Positions 31,129 to 41,266 of a DNA stretch of 64,000 nt are shown piece by piece (position 1 is the first letter of the stretch; every line of letters begins with the position of its first letter). The stretch covers positions 1-64,000 of the forward strand of contig JABDKG010000053.1 of assembly GCA_013002305.1 (NCBI GenBank), in the 5' to 3' direction. Both the position numbers and the translations under genes were made by a program. Source of the DNA: Hellea sp. Its GTDB lineage: Bacteria > Pseudomonadota > Alphaproteobacteria > Caulobacterales > Maricaulaceae. The notes beneath the pieces are model-generated. The model saw nothing but the letters and a program-made list of their open reading frames with translations, was not told the DNA's origin and did not search any database.

Positions 31129-32085
31129 CTAAGTGCTGGAACTTCGCGACTGAGGTTTTACCAATCCGTCGACAACATTATAAACCGCGCCGACCTCATC
31201 CAGAATGTCCTGTGTTCGTTTTGGATCCGTAATCGGAATCCTCATGCTCCCGGCTTCAAACCGGTTCGGGGTTTCCACAGCAATCAAGAGTAGATCGTCT
31301 AAAAAGGCGAAGCGAATATTTTTTCCATCAACCGAATTCTCTAAATCCACCAACCTTTGCATAAATGTCGGCGTGAGCAGATATCGCGCCTCCACCTGAT
31401 CAGTGCCATAGGCTTCAAATATTTTCTCAAATTTCGGGTCAACTAGCCCCACTCGAGACATTCCAGCCTTTTTCTTACGGTTGAAAAACCCTTTGTCACG
31501 CAGCACTACCGTTCGTCCCAAGAATTTTCGATGAAAATCCAGAGCCATTATCGACCCTTGAAAGACAGTTACCCAATTTGAGTCTCCGTCACTATCTTTG
31601 TCTTCACGCTCCATGTGGCATTCAAAGGCTTCAAAATCCGCGCCGTGGGCATTGCCCCACATCTTATCTTCAAACTTTAACCGATCGTACCGTTTAGGCA
31701 GCAAGCCGTTTTCGACTAGAGGCGTTAAATCAGGCGGCGCCTCGAGCTTTTCGGAGAATTGCCATCCAATGAATTTGCATATTCCCGATACGAGATGGTT
31801 TTTGGTTTGGCTTCTAACTTCCTTTAAAAAATGTTCGCGAAGCCCCCAATAAAAAAATCCTGCGGCGATCAAAGATATTATCGGGATCATAAAATGACGA
31901 AACCGGAGAAATAATAAGATCCCCGTAACTACAACACCCATGACGGCGAGCGGTCCCCACTTTCTGAGTTTCTTGTATGCGGCCAGGCGGTCTAGCTCTT
32001 TAACTTGCAAAGCCGGAAAGAGTTCGTTGAGGTAATAGGCGGTAAAGCCCTTAAACTCAGGATGCTTTTCGTCGAACTGTATCAT
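31129..32085 (-). CDS. DUF3137 domain-containing membrane protein
   Basis: Two TM segments near the N-terminus, then FQGSIMALDFHRKFLGRTVVLRDKGFFN and DPKFEKIFEAYGTDQVEARYLLTPTFMQRL. Confidence 0.85.
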   Translation of the reverse strand: MIQFDEKHPEFKGFTAYYLNELFPALQVKELDRLAAYKKLRKWGPLAVMGVVVTGILLFLRFRHFMIPIISLIAAGFFYWGLREHFLKEVRSQTKNHLVSGICKFIGWQFSEKLEAPPDLTPLVENGLLPKRYDRLKFEDKMWGNAHGADFEAFECHMEREDKDSDGDSNWVTVFQGSIMALDFHRKFLGRTVVLRDKGFFNRKKKAGMSRVGLVDPKFEKIFEAYGTDQVEARYLLTPTFMQRLVDLENSVDGKNIRFAFLDDLLLIAVETPNRFEAGSMRIPITDPKRTQDILDEVGAVYNVVDGLVKPQSRSSST

Positions 32086-33028
32086 CAGGAGAGCTTAAAG
32101 CATGTTCGGAATATGACAAATTATTATCGTCAGGTGCTGTTGCACTACGTCCTGTACCTGATTCCATATTTTTCGCCGCGTCCAACATTTTGACAAGACA
32201 CTTTTTGTAGAAAGCCAACCGGCTTTTGCTAGCTTCAGAACTATCAATTTGTCCTATACAGGCTTGAATTCTAAATAATTGCTCAAACAGAATACAAATA
32301 TTTCCCGCTTCTGCGATCACCCCTTTTTTGGCTGCATCAAAGTTTCCCGAAGGTAGCTGTTGAGAAAAGGAAAAATTATTCCCTAATCTTAAAATGAAAT
32401 GAACGTCCGGGCCGTCCAGAACACATTGGACTTTTCGGCAGTAGTTTAACTGACTAAAATTAGTCAATCGCTTTACCATGCCTGATGTAATGACCTGCGA
32501 AGCCTCGTCATAGCAGTCGCTATAGACCTCAAAAATATGTTCAAAATCATCGGATTCGAATTTAATTCTCTGCATTAAATCGACAGTGGTTGGATTATAG
32601 ACGCCCTTGTCTTCGGCAATGATCGTCCGACCTGAAAACAAATTTGCCTGACGCAAAGAAACTATAACGCCGCGAAAGTAAGAATTAGATTGTATTTCAC
32701 CAGGTATGTCGGGCACTGACAGATCATGAATTTGAAATGGCTGGCCATCAAATCCAATGCCGGTAAGAGTGCCGTTGAAGTCATATCCGCCGACATAGCT
32801 TTTAATCATCCGCCATTTTTCAAGATTGCTTAAAATTTCCGGACGTCGACCCGGCTCTTTAAACGTCCAACCGATTTCTCCGTAGAGATGCTGACGCAAT
32901 TTTGTGAATGAGAGCATGTTCCCCGCAATAACCGGCTTATCCATGACCTCATAGTTATTCAAAAATTGTAAATTATCTCTTATTTCGAATATCTTTGGCC
33001 TGACCCAGTGAAATTTGGCGCGAATCAA
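32057..33028 (-). CDS. Divergent DUF3137-like protein without evident TM segments
   Basis: Aligns by eye with its neighbour: FRGVIVSLRQANLFSGRTIIAEDKGVYN and DDFEHIFEVYSDCYDEASQVITSGMVKRL. Overlaps the 31129-32085 gene by 29 nt. Confidence 0.7.
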   Translation of the reverse strand: MIRAKFHWVRPKIFEIRDNLQFLNNYEVMDKPVIAGNMLSFTKLRQHLYGEIGWTFKEPGRRPEILSNLEKWRMIKSYVGGYDFNGTLTGIGFDGQPFQIHDLSVPDIPGEIQSNSYFRGVIVSLRQANLFSGRTIIAEDKGVYNPTTVDLMQRIKFESDDFEHIFEVYSDCYDEASQVITSGMVKRLTNFSQLNYCRKVQCVLDGPDVHFILRLGNNFSFSQQLPSGNFDAAKKGVIAEAGNICILFEQLFRIQACIGQIDSSEASKSRLAFYKKCLVKMLDAAKNMESGTGRSATAPDDNNLSYSEHALSSPDDTVRRKAS

Positions 33029-34035
33029 GCGGTGCTAATTTTAAATCGTTGTAAATAATCATCGGAATAATCTGTGCGAATTTCCACCCAAATGGGGAGA
33101 TGATCAGACATTTCAAAACTCGCAAAATGATTTTGATAAGAACCATCCCAATTGGAGTACATTTGCTTGCCGGCTGCTTCGCGGGTTGCTTTTACGATTG
33201 GCTCATACTTATCTTTGTCGGCATCACCAAAAACATCTCCGCGCCAGTCAAAAGTCCCCGAGTTCACCAGTTTGGTTTTAACTCGTTCCCCGGTAAACGC
33301 GATTTGGTCGTAATCCTTATCTCCACCTAGGTTAGTCGGGCCGAAAATGGGAACCGTCAGACCCTCATCCGACAGGCTTTTAAAAATGGAATCATTACGT
33401 TTTTCAATATTCATGTCCCCGATAAGGACATACACCTCATCTTCTGCGACGGCCCGTTGATTAATGCGTTTCGCTAGCCGTGAAATCTCCTCTGCGCGCT
33501 TAGCTTTTGACTTTCCATATATGATATGAACGCTGCACAGGGTGAAACGAAACCATCCGGCTTGGAAAGACGCAAAATAGGGCGTCCGCGCAATCTGATC
33601 TCCGTCGACTAAATCTTCTCGAGATAACGTTATTTCGCCGACCAAATTGCGAAATTGCACCTTATTTTTATTGTATAAAAATGCTTGGCGCTCACGGTTG
33701 CCTGGTCCGCCTTCAGTCACGTCAGTTACGAAATAGTCCCAGCTTGGTCCGAGCAGGTTCATCAACCTTTTTAACGGTTTTAAGTCTGACTTTACCTCCT
33801 GTACCGCGCAAATATCGAAATGATCAATGATTTCCGCAATATAGTGATAACTCTCATGACGCCGCGGCGCGCCCTCATCAAATGCTCGGATATTCCAAGA
33901 CCCTATGATCAAATTTTTATGATCGCGGCGGCCAAGATCCGACGCCCGCATGGTTTCGCGTAGTGCCATAAGCCGTCTGGAGATCCAATCGGCCTCCATA
34001 GGATCATAATCTCTTAAAATTTTGTAAAATGCCAT
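33025..34035 (-). CDS. Endonuclease/exonuclease/phosphatase (EEP) family protein
   Basis: IGSWNIRAFDEG, DICAVQEVKSDL, VLIGDMNIEKRND, YDQIAFTG, MSDHLPIWVEI. Confidence 0.88.
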   Translation of the reverse strand: MAFYKILRDYDPMEADWISRRLMALRETMRASDLGRRDHKNLIIGSWNIRAFDEGAPRRHESYHYIAEIIDHFDICAVQEVKSDLKPLKRLMNLLGPSWDYFVTDVTEGGPGNRERQAFLYNKNKVQFRNLVGEITLSREDLVDGDQIARTPYFASFQAGWFRFTLCSVHIIYGKSKAKRAEEISRLAKRINQRAVAEDEVYVLIGDMNIEKRNDSIFKSLSDEGLTVPIFGPTNLGGDKDYDQIAFTGERVKTKLVNSGTFDWRGDVFGDADKDKYEPIVKATREAAGKQMYSNWDGSYQNHFASFEMSDHLPIWVEIRTDYSDDYLQRFKISTA

Positions 34036-34110
34036 AATACGCCTCGAACTCGATGGAAATTATAGGCGCTGTACCACACTTTGTTTATTTCAACCGTGTC
34101 TTAAGTCACG

Positions 34111-36945
34111 CTAGCCAAGATTATCAATTGCGGCCTGCAACTTGCCAATTTCAGATTCAAAAGTGTTCAACCGTGATTTTTGCTCAGCAACAACGGCTTC
34201 CGGTGCTCTGTCAACAAAGTTAGGATTGGACAGTTTCTTGTTGATTTTATCGATCTCGCTTTGAGCTTTGTCAATTTCCTTGGATAGACGTGATTTTTCA
34301 GCGTCCAAATCGATTAATCCGGCCAGCGGCAAAGCGATTGTCGCTTCTTCTACAACAGTCTGCAAAGCGCCCTTTGGCGCGCTATCACCGATTGACCAGC
34401 CATCGACGCGCGCCATACGGTCAAAAATCCCGGCGTATTTTTTTACGCGGCTTGCCGTTTCATCAGACGCCCCAATGAGCACCATTGCGCCCTTTTTAGA
34501 CGGCGGTATATTCATTTCAGACCGAACGGATCTCACTGCCGAAATGGCTTTGATCAACCAATTCACATCATCGCTCGCCGCATCATTGATCAAATCGTTG
34601 CCGAAATCAGGCCATTCTGCCATGATGAGCATGGATTCTCGGCTCTCCGACATAAATTGCCAAATCTCTTCAGTGATAAATGGCATGAACGGGTGGAGTA
34701 TTTTGAGGATGCCATCAAGCACAAAGGCCAGTGCGGCGCGGGTTTCATCGCGGGCCGCTGCGTCATCGCCGTCCAGAACCGGTTTGGAGAGTTCCAGATA
34801 CCAGTCGCAATATGTGCCCCAGGCAAACTTATAAGCGGCCTCAGCGGCGTCGTTAAATCGGTACTGTTCGATATAGCGGGTAACGTCGCGGCTGGCTTTG
34901 ACCAATTCCGACACAGCCCATTGATTTATCTCTGATTTACAGGAGCTTGGATTAAAATCATGAACCGGTGCACACTCTTTCATTTGCGCGAAACGCGAAG
35001 CGTTCCAAAGCTTGGTGCCGAAATTTCGATAGCCCGCAACCCGGTCAACGGAGAGTTTGATATCCCTGCCAGCTGCGGCTTGTGCCGCCAAGGTAAAACG
35101 AAGCGCATCCGCGCCGTAGGCCTCAAAACCAACGGGGTAACGTTTGCGCGTTGCTTTCTCGACTTTGGGTGCCTTTTCCGGCTGCCGTAAGCCTGTTGTG
35201 CGTTTTTGTACGAGCGTATCGATATCAATACCCTGGATCAAATCGACAGGATCAATAACATTGCCTTCGGACTTAGACATTTTGGAGCCATCTTCATCCC
35301 GGACAATCGCGTGGATATACACGTCCTTAAATGGCACTTCGCCCATGAACTGCAATCCCTGCATCAACATGCGCGCCACCCAGAAGAAGATGATGTCGAA
35401 GGCGGTAACAAGCACGGATGTTGGGTAGAAACGCTCGAGTTCCGGTGTTTGATCCGGCCACCCAAGCGTGGAAAATGGCCAAAGCGCTGAGGAGAACCAA
35501 GTGTCGAGGACGTCTTCGTCTTGGTTAAGTATTACTCCCTTGCCTGCTTTGGCTTGAGCGGCCTCGACATTCTCAGCCACGTAAATTTTACCATTATTGC
35601 CAAACCAAGCTGGTATCCGGTGTCCCCACCACAATTGCCGTGAAATACACCAGGGCTGGATATCCTTCATCCAGACATCATAAGTGTTCTTCCAGCCTTC
35701 CGGGACAAAACGGGTAGCGCCCTTCTCCGACGACTCATCGCCTGAATGACCGCGATCTACAGCTTCGATCGCCTCTTTCGCTAATGTCTCTGCATCTGCA
35801 AACCATTGATCGGCCAGCATAGGCTCAATCACGACTTTGGAACGGTCACCGACCGGCTGCATGATCTTCTTGTCTTCAACCTGAATCAACAGACCTTCGG
35901 CATCGATATCGGCGACAACGGCGTTACGGGCTACGAACCGTTCCATACCGACATATTTCTCCGGCATAATCTCAGAGGCGATCATCGTCGCCTGCTCGTC
36001 CATGAGCGGATACATCGGAATGTCATTTCGCTTGGCGACCTCATAATCGTTGAAATCATGGGCGCCCGTGATCTTGACCGCGCCTGAGCCAAAATCAGGA
36101 TCAGGATACCGGTCGGTGATAATCGGAATCAAACGGTTAGCCAGCGGCAGTCTGACCATCTTACCAACAATCGGTGCATAGCGTTCATCATCTGGGTGAA
36201 CCGCAACTGCGCCGTCACCGAGCATCGTTTCCGGGCGCGTTGTCGCGATAGAGATATAATCCCGCGTCTCTCGCAACGTGACATTTCCGTCGTCATCCTT
36301 CTCGACATATTCATAGGTCTCGCCGCCATCGAGCGGATATTTGAAATGCCAAAAATGACCGTCAACCTCTTTGTTTTCGACTTCGAGATTGGAAACAGCT
36401 GTCTGGAAGTGCGGGTCCCAGTTAACGAGACGCTTGGCCCGATAGATCAGGCCCTGCTCATACATTTCAACAAAGACTTTGGTGACCGCTTCGGACAGGC
36501 CATCATCCAGCGTAAAGCGCTCACGCGACCAATCACAGGACGAGCCGAGACGCTTGAGCTGATTAATAATCGTACCGCCGCTCTCGTCTTTCCAGTCCCA
36601 AACTTTTTTAACAAAGGCGTCCCGCCCCATTTCGTGGCGGCTTTCATTGCCCGCGGCTGCAAGTTTACGCTCAACCACCATTTGGGTCGCGATACCGGCA
36701 TGATCCATACCCGGTTGCCACAGCACGTCTTTGCCGCGCATCCGTTCAAACCGGATCAGAATGTCCTGAATCGTATTATTGACCGCGTGTCCCATGTGTA
36801 GAGAACCTGTCACATTAGGCGGCGGAATAACGATAGAATAGGCTTCGCGCGATGTATCCATACGCGGCTTGAATGCGCCGCTATCTTCCCACATTTTATA
36901 AAGGCGGGCTTCGGCCTCTAGCGGATCAAAATTCTTATCAAGCAT
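34111..36945 (-). CDS. valS: Valine--tRNA ligase
   Basis: PPPNVTGSLHMGHAVNNTIQD; KMSKSEGNVIDP; WNASRFAQM. Confidence 0.98.
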   Translation of the reverse strand: MLDKNFDPLEAEARLYKMWEDSGAFKPRMDTSREAYSIVIPPPNVTGSLHMGHAVNNTIQDILIRFERMRGKDVLWQPGMDHAGIATQMVVERKLAAAGNESRHEMGRDAFVKKVWDWKDESGGTIINQLKRLGSSCDWSRERFTLDDGLSEAVTKVFVEMYEQGLIYRAKRLVNWDPHFQTAVSNLEVENKEVDGHFWHFKYPLDGGETYEYVEKDDDGNVTLRETRDYISIATTRPETMLGDGAVAVHPDDERYAPIVGKMVRLPLANRLIPIITDRYPDPDFGSGAVKITGAHDFNDYEVAKRNDIPMYPLMDEQATMIASEIMPEKYVGMERFVARNAVVADIDAEGLLIQVEDKKIMQPVGDRSKVVIEPMLADQWFADAETLAKEAIEAVDRGHSGDESSEKGATRFVPEGWKNTYDVWMKDIQPWCISRQLWWGHRIPAWFGNNGKIYVAENVEAAQAKAGKGVILNQDEDVLDTWFSSALWPFSTLGWPDQTPELERFYPTSVLVTAFDIIFFWVARMLMQGLQFMGEVPFKDVYIHAIVRDEDGSKMSKSEGNVIDPVDLIQGIDIDTLVQKRTTGLRQPEKAPKVEKATRKRYPVGFEAYGADALRFTLAAQAAAGRDIKLSVDRVAGYRNFGTKLWNASRFAQMKECAPVHDFNPSSCKSEINQWAVSELVKASRDVTRYIEQYRFNDAAEAAYKFAWGTYCDWYLELSKPVLDGDDAAARDETRAALAFVLDGILKILHPFMPFITEEIWQFMSESRESMLIMAEWPDFGNDLINDAASDDVNWLIKAISAVRSVRSEMNIPPSKKGAMVLIGASDETASRVKKYAGIFDRMARVDGWSIGDSAPKGALQTVVEEATIALPLAGLIDLDAEKSRLSKEIDKAQSEIDKINKKLSNPNFVDRAPEAVVAEQKSRLNTFESEIGKLQAAIDNLG

Positions 36946-36954
36946 AGTTACTTC

Positions 36955-36990
36955 ACTAAAAAACCCGCCCCCTCGCGGAGGGCGGGGTTA
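36955..36990 (-). terminator. Rho-independent terminator downstream of popZ
   Basis: Reverse strand CCCCGCCCTCCGCGAGGGGGCGGGTTTTTTAG: GC-rich stem plus T6. Confidence 0.82.
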
Positions 36991-37044
36991 TTCTTGCGTC
37001 TTCTAAACCGCGTATTTCTACAAAACAAGACGGTTATTAGAGGC

Positions 37045-38667
37045 TTACTTACCAGAAGATATCCGCTTAACTTCTTTTGCAACCGCGCGCTCAACGATAC
37101 CCTTTAGATTTTCATCCAGCCAAACCTTTAGCATCGGACGTAAAGCATCTTGCACCAAATCACCAATACGCGGTCCAGACTCAGTTATGACCGCCTTGTC
37201 TTCGACAGCTTGACTAAGCGACGCAAATGCATCGGCAGACGCCGTTTCTGTGACTTCATCCAATATAGTTTCTTTGCGGGCAGTTTTAGCCATATTCTCT
37301 GTCTCCTGATTTTCTGTAATTAAACTATTGTCCGGTAATTCAGTTTCTGTTGCGATTAGGTCATCAAGTGGATCTGCAGAAATTTCTTCTGCCAAAGCTA
37401 GATCAAACTCAGATAACACATCATCTTTGCCAGCAGCCGCAGCCTCTTCCGGCGCCAACAATTCTTCCATCATATTGGCTATATCGGTATCTTCATCGGC
37501 GGTTTCGGTATCGGCCCGTGATTGACCCGCCTCTGCTTCCGCTTGTGCAGCTATTTGCAATAGCGAATTGTCGTCGTTATCGTCATGTTCAGCACCCGTA
37601 TCTGATGCGGCCTGCTTCAGCGGCTCATCGATAGTTAAATCCAGTGATTCTCCGACATTTTGCTCTTCTTGGCCCTCCTTGGCCAAGTCGAGTATATCGT
37701 TCAGAATTTGTTCCTGCTCAGTATTCTCTGACGCTAATTCGACCTCTTCAAGGCTATCAGACGAACCATCCAGTTCTAAGTCAAATTCTTTGACTCCTTC
37801 GACCGAGGCATCAGGTGAATTACCATTTTCTTCAGGGTCTGATTCCGTATCATATGAAATCTCGGCATTAGTTTCTTCTTCCGGATCGTCATCTTCATTT
37901 AAGAAAGTAGTATCTGTCAGATCTGCCATTAGCGATTTTACCAGATCTAAATCTGACTCACTTTCAGCATTAAATTCTTGAATCTCTAGAACATCATCAG
38001 ACTCTGATTGAGCGCCATCAATTGAATCAACGATCTCGACAGTATCGTCTTCCTCAGTGTCTCCAAGTGAGTCATAGGCTGTGAGCACCTCAGCTTCGAT
38101 AGTTGTAAAACTGACATTGCCATTTTCGTCAATCTCTTCAAGATTGTCGACCTCAAGATCATCATTCGAGAACACCAAATCGCGATCATCAATTGCTGCG
38201 ACATTGTCTGTCTCAGCGCCGGAATTTTCAATGTTTATATCGTCGACCGGTTCAAGCTCCGATTCCAATTTTGACATAACATCCGAAACCGGGTTGAAAT
38301 CAGAAGGAGCCGTAGGTTCTCCATCATCTTCGATTTCGATTATTTCGGTTAGATCCATAACCGAGTCTTCTGAAGATAAGGATTCCAATCCTACATCTCC
38401 CAGATCGTCGAAATTACTCTCTGAATTTTCAAATATGGAATCTTCGGCTCTAACGGGAACATTGCGCTGAGGAATTGATAAGGGGTCTGAAGAAAGCGAG
38501 TCTGCAGGGTTTGTATCGGCAACTACCATATCCGCATCTAAATGTGTGTCATCGACAACATCGTCTTCGGCAATTATTTTACGTATAGAAGCAAGAATAT
38601 CCTCCATGCTAGGCTCGTTGATTCCTCCATCAAGTTCCGTAGTGCTATCAGATGACTGATCAGACAT
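37045..38667 (-). CDS. popZ: PopZ/DUF2497 family polar organising protein with a long acidic linker
   Basis: N-terminal EPSMEDILASIRKIIAEDD and C-terminal PRIGDLVQDALRPMLKVWLDENLKGIVERAVAKEVKRIS; conserved tolC-popZ-valS neighbourhood. Confidence 0.88.
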   Translation of the reverse strand: MSDQSSDSTTELDGGINEPSMEDILASIRKIIAEDDVVDDTHLDADMVVADTNPADSLSSDPLSIPQRNVPVRAEDSIFENSESNFDDLGDVGLESLSSEDSVMDLTEIIEIEDDGEPTAPSDFNPVSDVMSKLESELEPVDDINIENSGAETDNVAAIDDRDLVFSNDDLEVDNLEEIDENGNVSFTTIEAEVLTAYDSLGDTEEDDTVEIVDSIDGAQSESDDVLEIQEFNAESESDLDLVKSLMADLTDTTFLNEDDDPEEETNAEISYDTESDPEENGNSPDASVEGVKEFDLELDGSSDSLEEVELASENTEQEQILNDILDLAKEGQEEQNVGESLDLTIDEPLKQAASDTGAEHDDNDDNSLLQIAAQAEAEAGQSRADTETADEDTDIANMMEELLAPEEAAAAGKDDVLSEFDLALAEEISADPLDDLIATETELPDNSLITENQETENMAKTARKETILDEVTETASADAFASLSQAVEDKAVITESGPRIGDLVQDALRPMLKVWLDENLKGIVERAVAKEVKRISSGK

Positions 38668-38804
38668 AGATACTACCTTTGGACATGCTTAAAAAGCTCA
38701 TTAACCCTAAATGAATCATTAAGCTAGGCTATGCCGCGCTGATTGTCCAGCTATCGCGAAGTTCAATTGTGAGGAGAATCTGAATTTTCTTGGTGACAAC
38801 TGAA

Positions 38805-40229
38805 TTAACGCCAGTCTTCCGGTAGAATAGATTCAATTGCGCCGAGGTAATTATCATCTGTTATGGTCTTGAAATTCTGGTCGGGATCGTATTTTTCAAC
38901 GTTCAACGACAATCCATCAACGTCAAAAGCCCCTGCCAACGCCAAAATATTATAACCGGCCTTTTCAACTTCACTTCGACTAGTAATAAGCGCTAGCTTG
39001 GCCTCAAGCAGTTCTTGCTCAGCGTTGAGCACGTCGAGTGCGTTTCGGGTACCAACTTCTCGTTCCAGTGTAACGCCTTCCAAGGCCAATTCTGCTGCGC
39101 TAATTTGAACCTCATTAGCCAGCATCACTTCTCGAGCAGCCGTCAAACCAGCCCAACTTTGAATAAGTAGGGCTTCTACTTCTCGTTCGGCATCGCGGGT
39201 CTGAAACATTAGGCGCGTCCGCGCACTTTGTGCTTCCCTAACCCTTGATCTTGTTTCGCCGCCTGTCGTTATCGGAATAGATAGTTGCGCGCCGATTGCT
39301 GCGCTTTCCGCCCGTTCTGGAAAACCTGAATTCCACCGTGTCGCGGAAAGGTTTCCTGAAACCGAAACTGTTGGCTTATAGGCAGACTTAGCGGCTTTGA
39401 TCGCCGCTTCCCCAGCTTGTTCTTGATAGGTTGCTGCAATGATAGATGGGTTGTTTAACTTGGACAATCTAATGGCCTCAGCCTGGGTGATGGGTAGCTC
39501 CATCCGAGGCAATGGCTCAAGGTTGTCAGGGTAGTGGCCCGTTAACTTGCGAAAGGACGCTCGAGATATTTGCAACCGGGCTTCGGCTTGTGCCAGTCCC
39601 GCAGTTGCCGCGGCAAGACGGGCTTCGGCCTGAGCAATATCGGTTCGCGTACCCGCACCGAACTCAAAGCGGCTGTCTGCAGCTTCTTTCTGGCGCATCA
39701 GAACCATAACGTTATTACGGCGTATTCTAGCACCCTCTTCATCGCGTAAAATATCGACATAGGCTGAAGCAACTTCGACAAGAATTTGCATTTCTTGAGC
39801 ACGCAATCCCTCTCTTGCGGCCATTATCCCTGACTTAGCTTGATCCTTTAGCGCTGAAACGCGCCCGCCTTGATATATTGGTTGGATTAGCTGGACCTGA
39901 GCGCTGGCCGGATTTGACCAGTTCGTCCCACTTTCAATAAAACTATCAAATCCTGGAATTGGAACCGTAAAGCTTGGCGTATGGGTTAGATTTCCTGAAA
40001 TCCCTGCGCTAAAATTGGACTTTAAACGCTCTTGCGATCTTATCTGGACGTAGCTTTCGTCTATCTCTCGCAATCTTGCTCTCTCCGCCTGCAATTTCGG
40101 ATGACTTTGATAGGCTGATATCAATGCTTCTTCCAATGTTTCAGCTTTGGCGTTGGAAGCTAGAAGAATTGCTAATAATGAGGATGCGAAATAGGACGCC
40201 GCGATCTTTTTAAAAGATAACGCCATCAC
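38805..40229 (-). CDS. tolC: TolC family outer membrane efflux protein
   Basis: TLEEALISAYQSHPKLQAERARLREIDE; DVLNAEQELLEAKLALITSRSEVEKAGYNILALAG. Confidence 0.93.
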   Translation of the reverse strand: MMALSFKKIAASYFASSLLAILLASNAKAETLEEALISAYQSHPKLQAERARLREIDESYVQIRSQERLKSNFSAGISGNLTHTPSFTVPIPGFDSFIESGTNWSNPASAQVQLIQPIYQGGRVSALKDQAKSGIMAAREGLRAQEMQILVEVASAYVDILRDEEGARIRRNNVMVLMRQKEAADSRFEFGAGTRTDIAQAEARLAAATAGLAQAEARLQISRASFRKLTGHYPDNLEPLPRMELPITQAEAIRLSKLNNPSIIAATYQEQAGEAAIKAAKSAYKPTVSVSGNLSATRWNSGFPERAESAAIGAQLSIPITTGGETRSRVREAQSARTRLMFQTRDAEREVEALLIQSWAGLTAAREVMLANEVQISAAELALEGVTLEREVGTRNALDVLNAEQELLEAKLALITSRSEVEKAGYNILALAGAFDVDGLSLNVEKYDPDQNFKTITDDNYLGAIESILPEDWR

Positions 40230-40234
40230 CCTGC

Positions 40235-40888
40235 CTAAAACACAAATTCAGACGATTTTTGGGCTTGAGGAAGCGTAGGCGCGTTTGCGTCAAACACGAT
40301 CCTGTCGCCGATTACATTGCCATTTTTAGTATGCAATACGGCGTGCCCCAATCGCCCTTTATTTACGATTGCAATTAGGCGACCACCGTCTGACAGTTGT
40401 TCTAACCAGCTTTGGTGAACTTCACAAACGGCGCCATTAACAAAGATTATGTTAAACGGGCCATGTTCTTTCGCGCCGGCAGTTAAATCGCCCTTAACGA
40501 CTACAGCGTTATCCGCACCTGCCGCCATCAGGTTGGCAGTTGCTCTTTCAACACGTTCCTCACTATCCTCCAGAGACACAACGGTTTCGCATAACATAGC
40601 AAGTATAGCCGAGGAGTAACCGCGGCCGCAGGCAATATCGAGCGCGATATCTGATGATTTGGGATCAACCGCCTGTACCATTTTCGAAATATCACGGGGC
40701 TTTAAAATAGATCGTCCGTCTTCAGTCTCAATATTAACATCGGCATAAGCCAATGCTTTTTGTGACTTGGGAACAAATATTTCCCGTTTTACGGATCTAA
40801 AGGCTTTTACGACAGCGTAGTCCGTGACATCGCTCGGACGAATCTGACTTTCGACCATATGATCTCGTGCCGCAGAAAAATCGTACAT
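40235..40888 (-). CDS. Protein-L-isoaspartate O-methyltransferase family protein
   Basis: MVESQIRPSDVTDYAVVKAFRSVKREIFVP; ALDIACGRGYSSAILA. Confidence 0.92.
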   Translation of the reverse strand: MYDFSAARDHMVESQIRPSDVTDYAVVKAFRSVKREIFVPKSQKALAYADVNIETEDGRSILKPRDISKMVQAVDPKSSDIALDIACGRGYSSAILAMLCETVVSLEDSEERVERATANLMAAGADNAVVVKGDLTAGAKEHGPFNIIFVNGAVCEVHQSWLEQLSDGGRLIAIVNKGRLGHAVLHTKNGNVIGDRIVFDANAPTLPQAQKSSEFVF

Positions 40889-41056
40889 CTGTTTGCCTTT
40901 TGATTCTGTCTCTTAAAGGGACCGTTTGCCGTATAAACCTATCAAGCATAACCATGCAATGATGGAATAACGAATAAGGTCTATTCGAAATTGCGCAATT
41001 CGTCGTAAATCACCATTGCAACGCTTATATCTCTCGGATATACCGCGCGCTCGGAT

Positions 41057-41130
41057 GGCACCATGGCGGAGTGGTGACGCAGCGGATTGCAAATCCGTGT
41101 ACCCCGGTTCGATTCCGGGTGGTGCCTCCA
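41057..41130 (+). tRNA. tRNA-Cys (anticodon GCA)
   Basis: GGCACCATGGCGGAGTGGTGACGCAGCGGATTGCAAATCCGTGTACCCCGGTTCGATTCCGGGTGGTGCCTCCA. Confidence 0.97.
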
Positions 41131-41266
41131 TAAACATCAATAGCTGCTTCGGCACCCCTAATATTTTTAATCTGCAACGGCTAGCTTTTTACCATCACAA
41201 AGATACCTCAAGCGACTATTGGTTTTGACCAGTGTCATTACATTTTTTTGCTTTTTGACGAGAAGC

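Noticed and set aside
36196-36801. 201-aa plus-strand ORF
   Set aside because: Antisense to valS, whose motifs are unambiguous.
37568-38470. Serine-rich plus-strand ORFs (37568-37981, 38081-38470)
   Set aside because: Shadow ORFs created by the D/E/S-rich codon composition of popZ.
40913-41155. ORF ...EAPPGIEPGYTDLQSAASPLRHGAI...
   Set aside because: Well-known artefactual translation antisense to tRNA-Cys.
41225-41238. TTGACCAGTGTCAT, resembling a FixK box
   Set aside because: One mismatch, and it lies downstream of the USP gene and after tRNA-Cys with no promoter role evident; probably chance.
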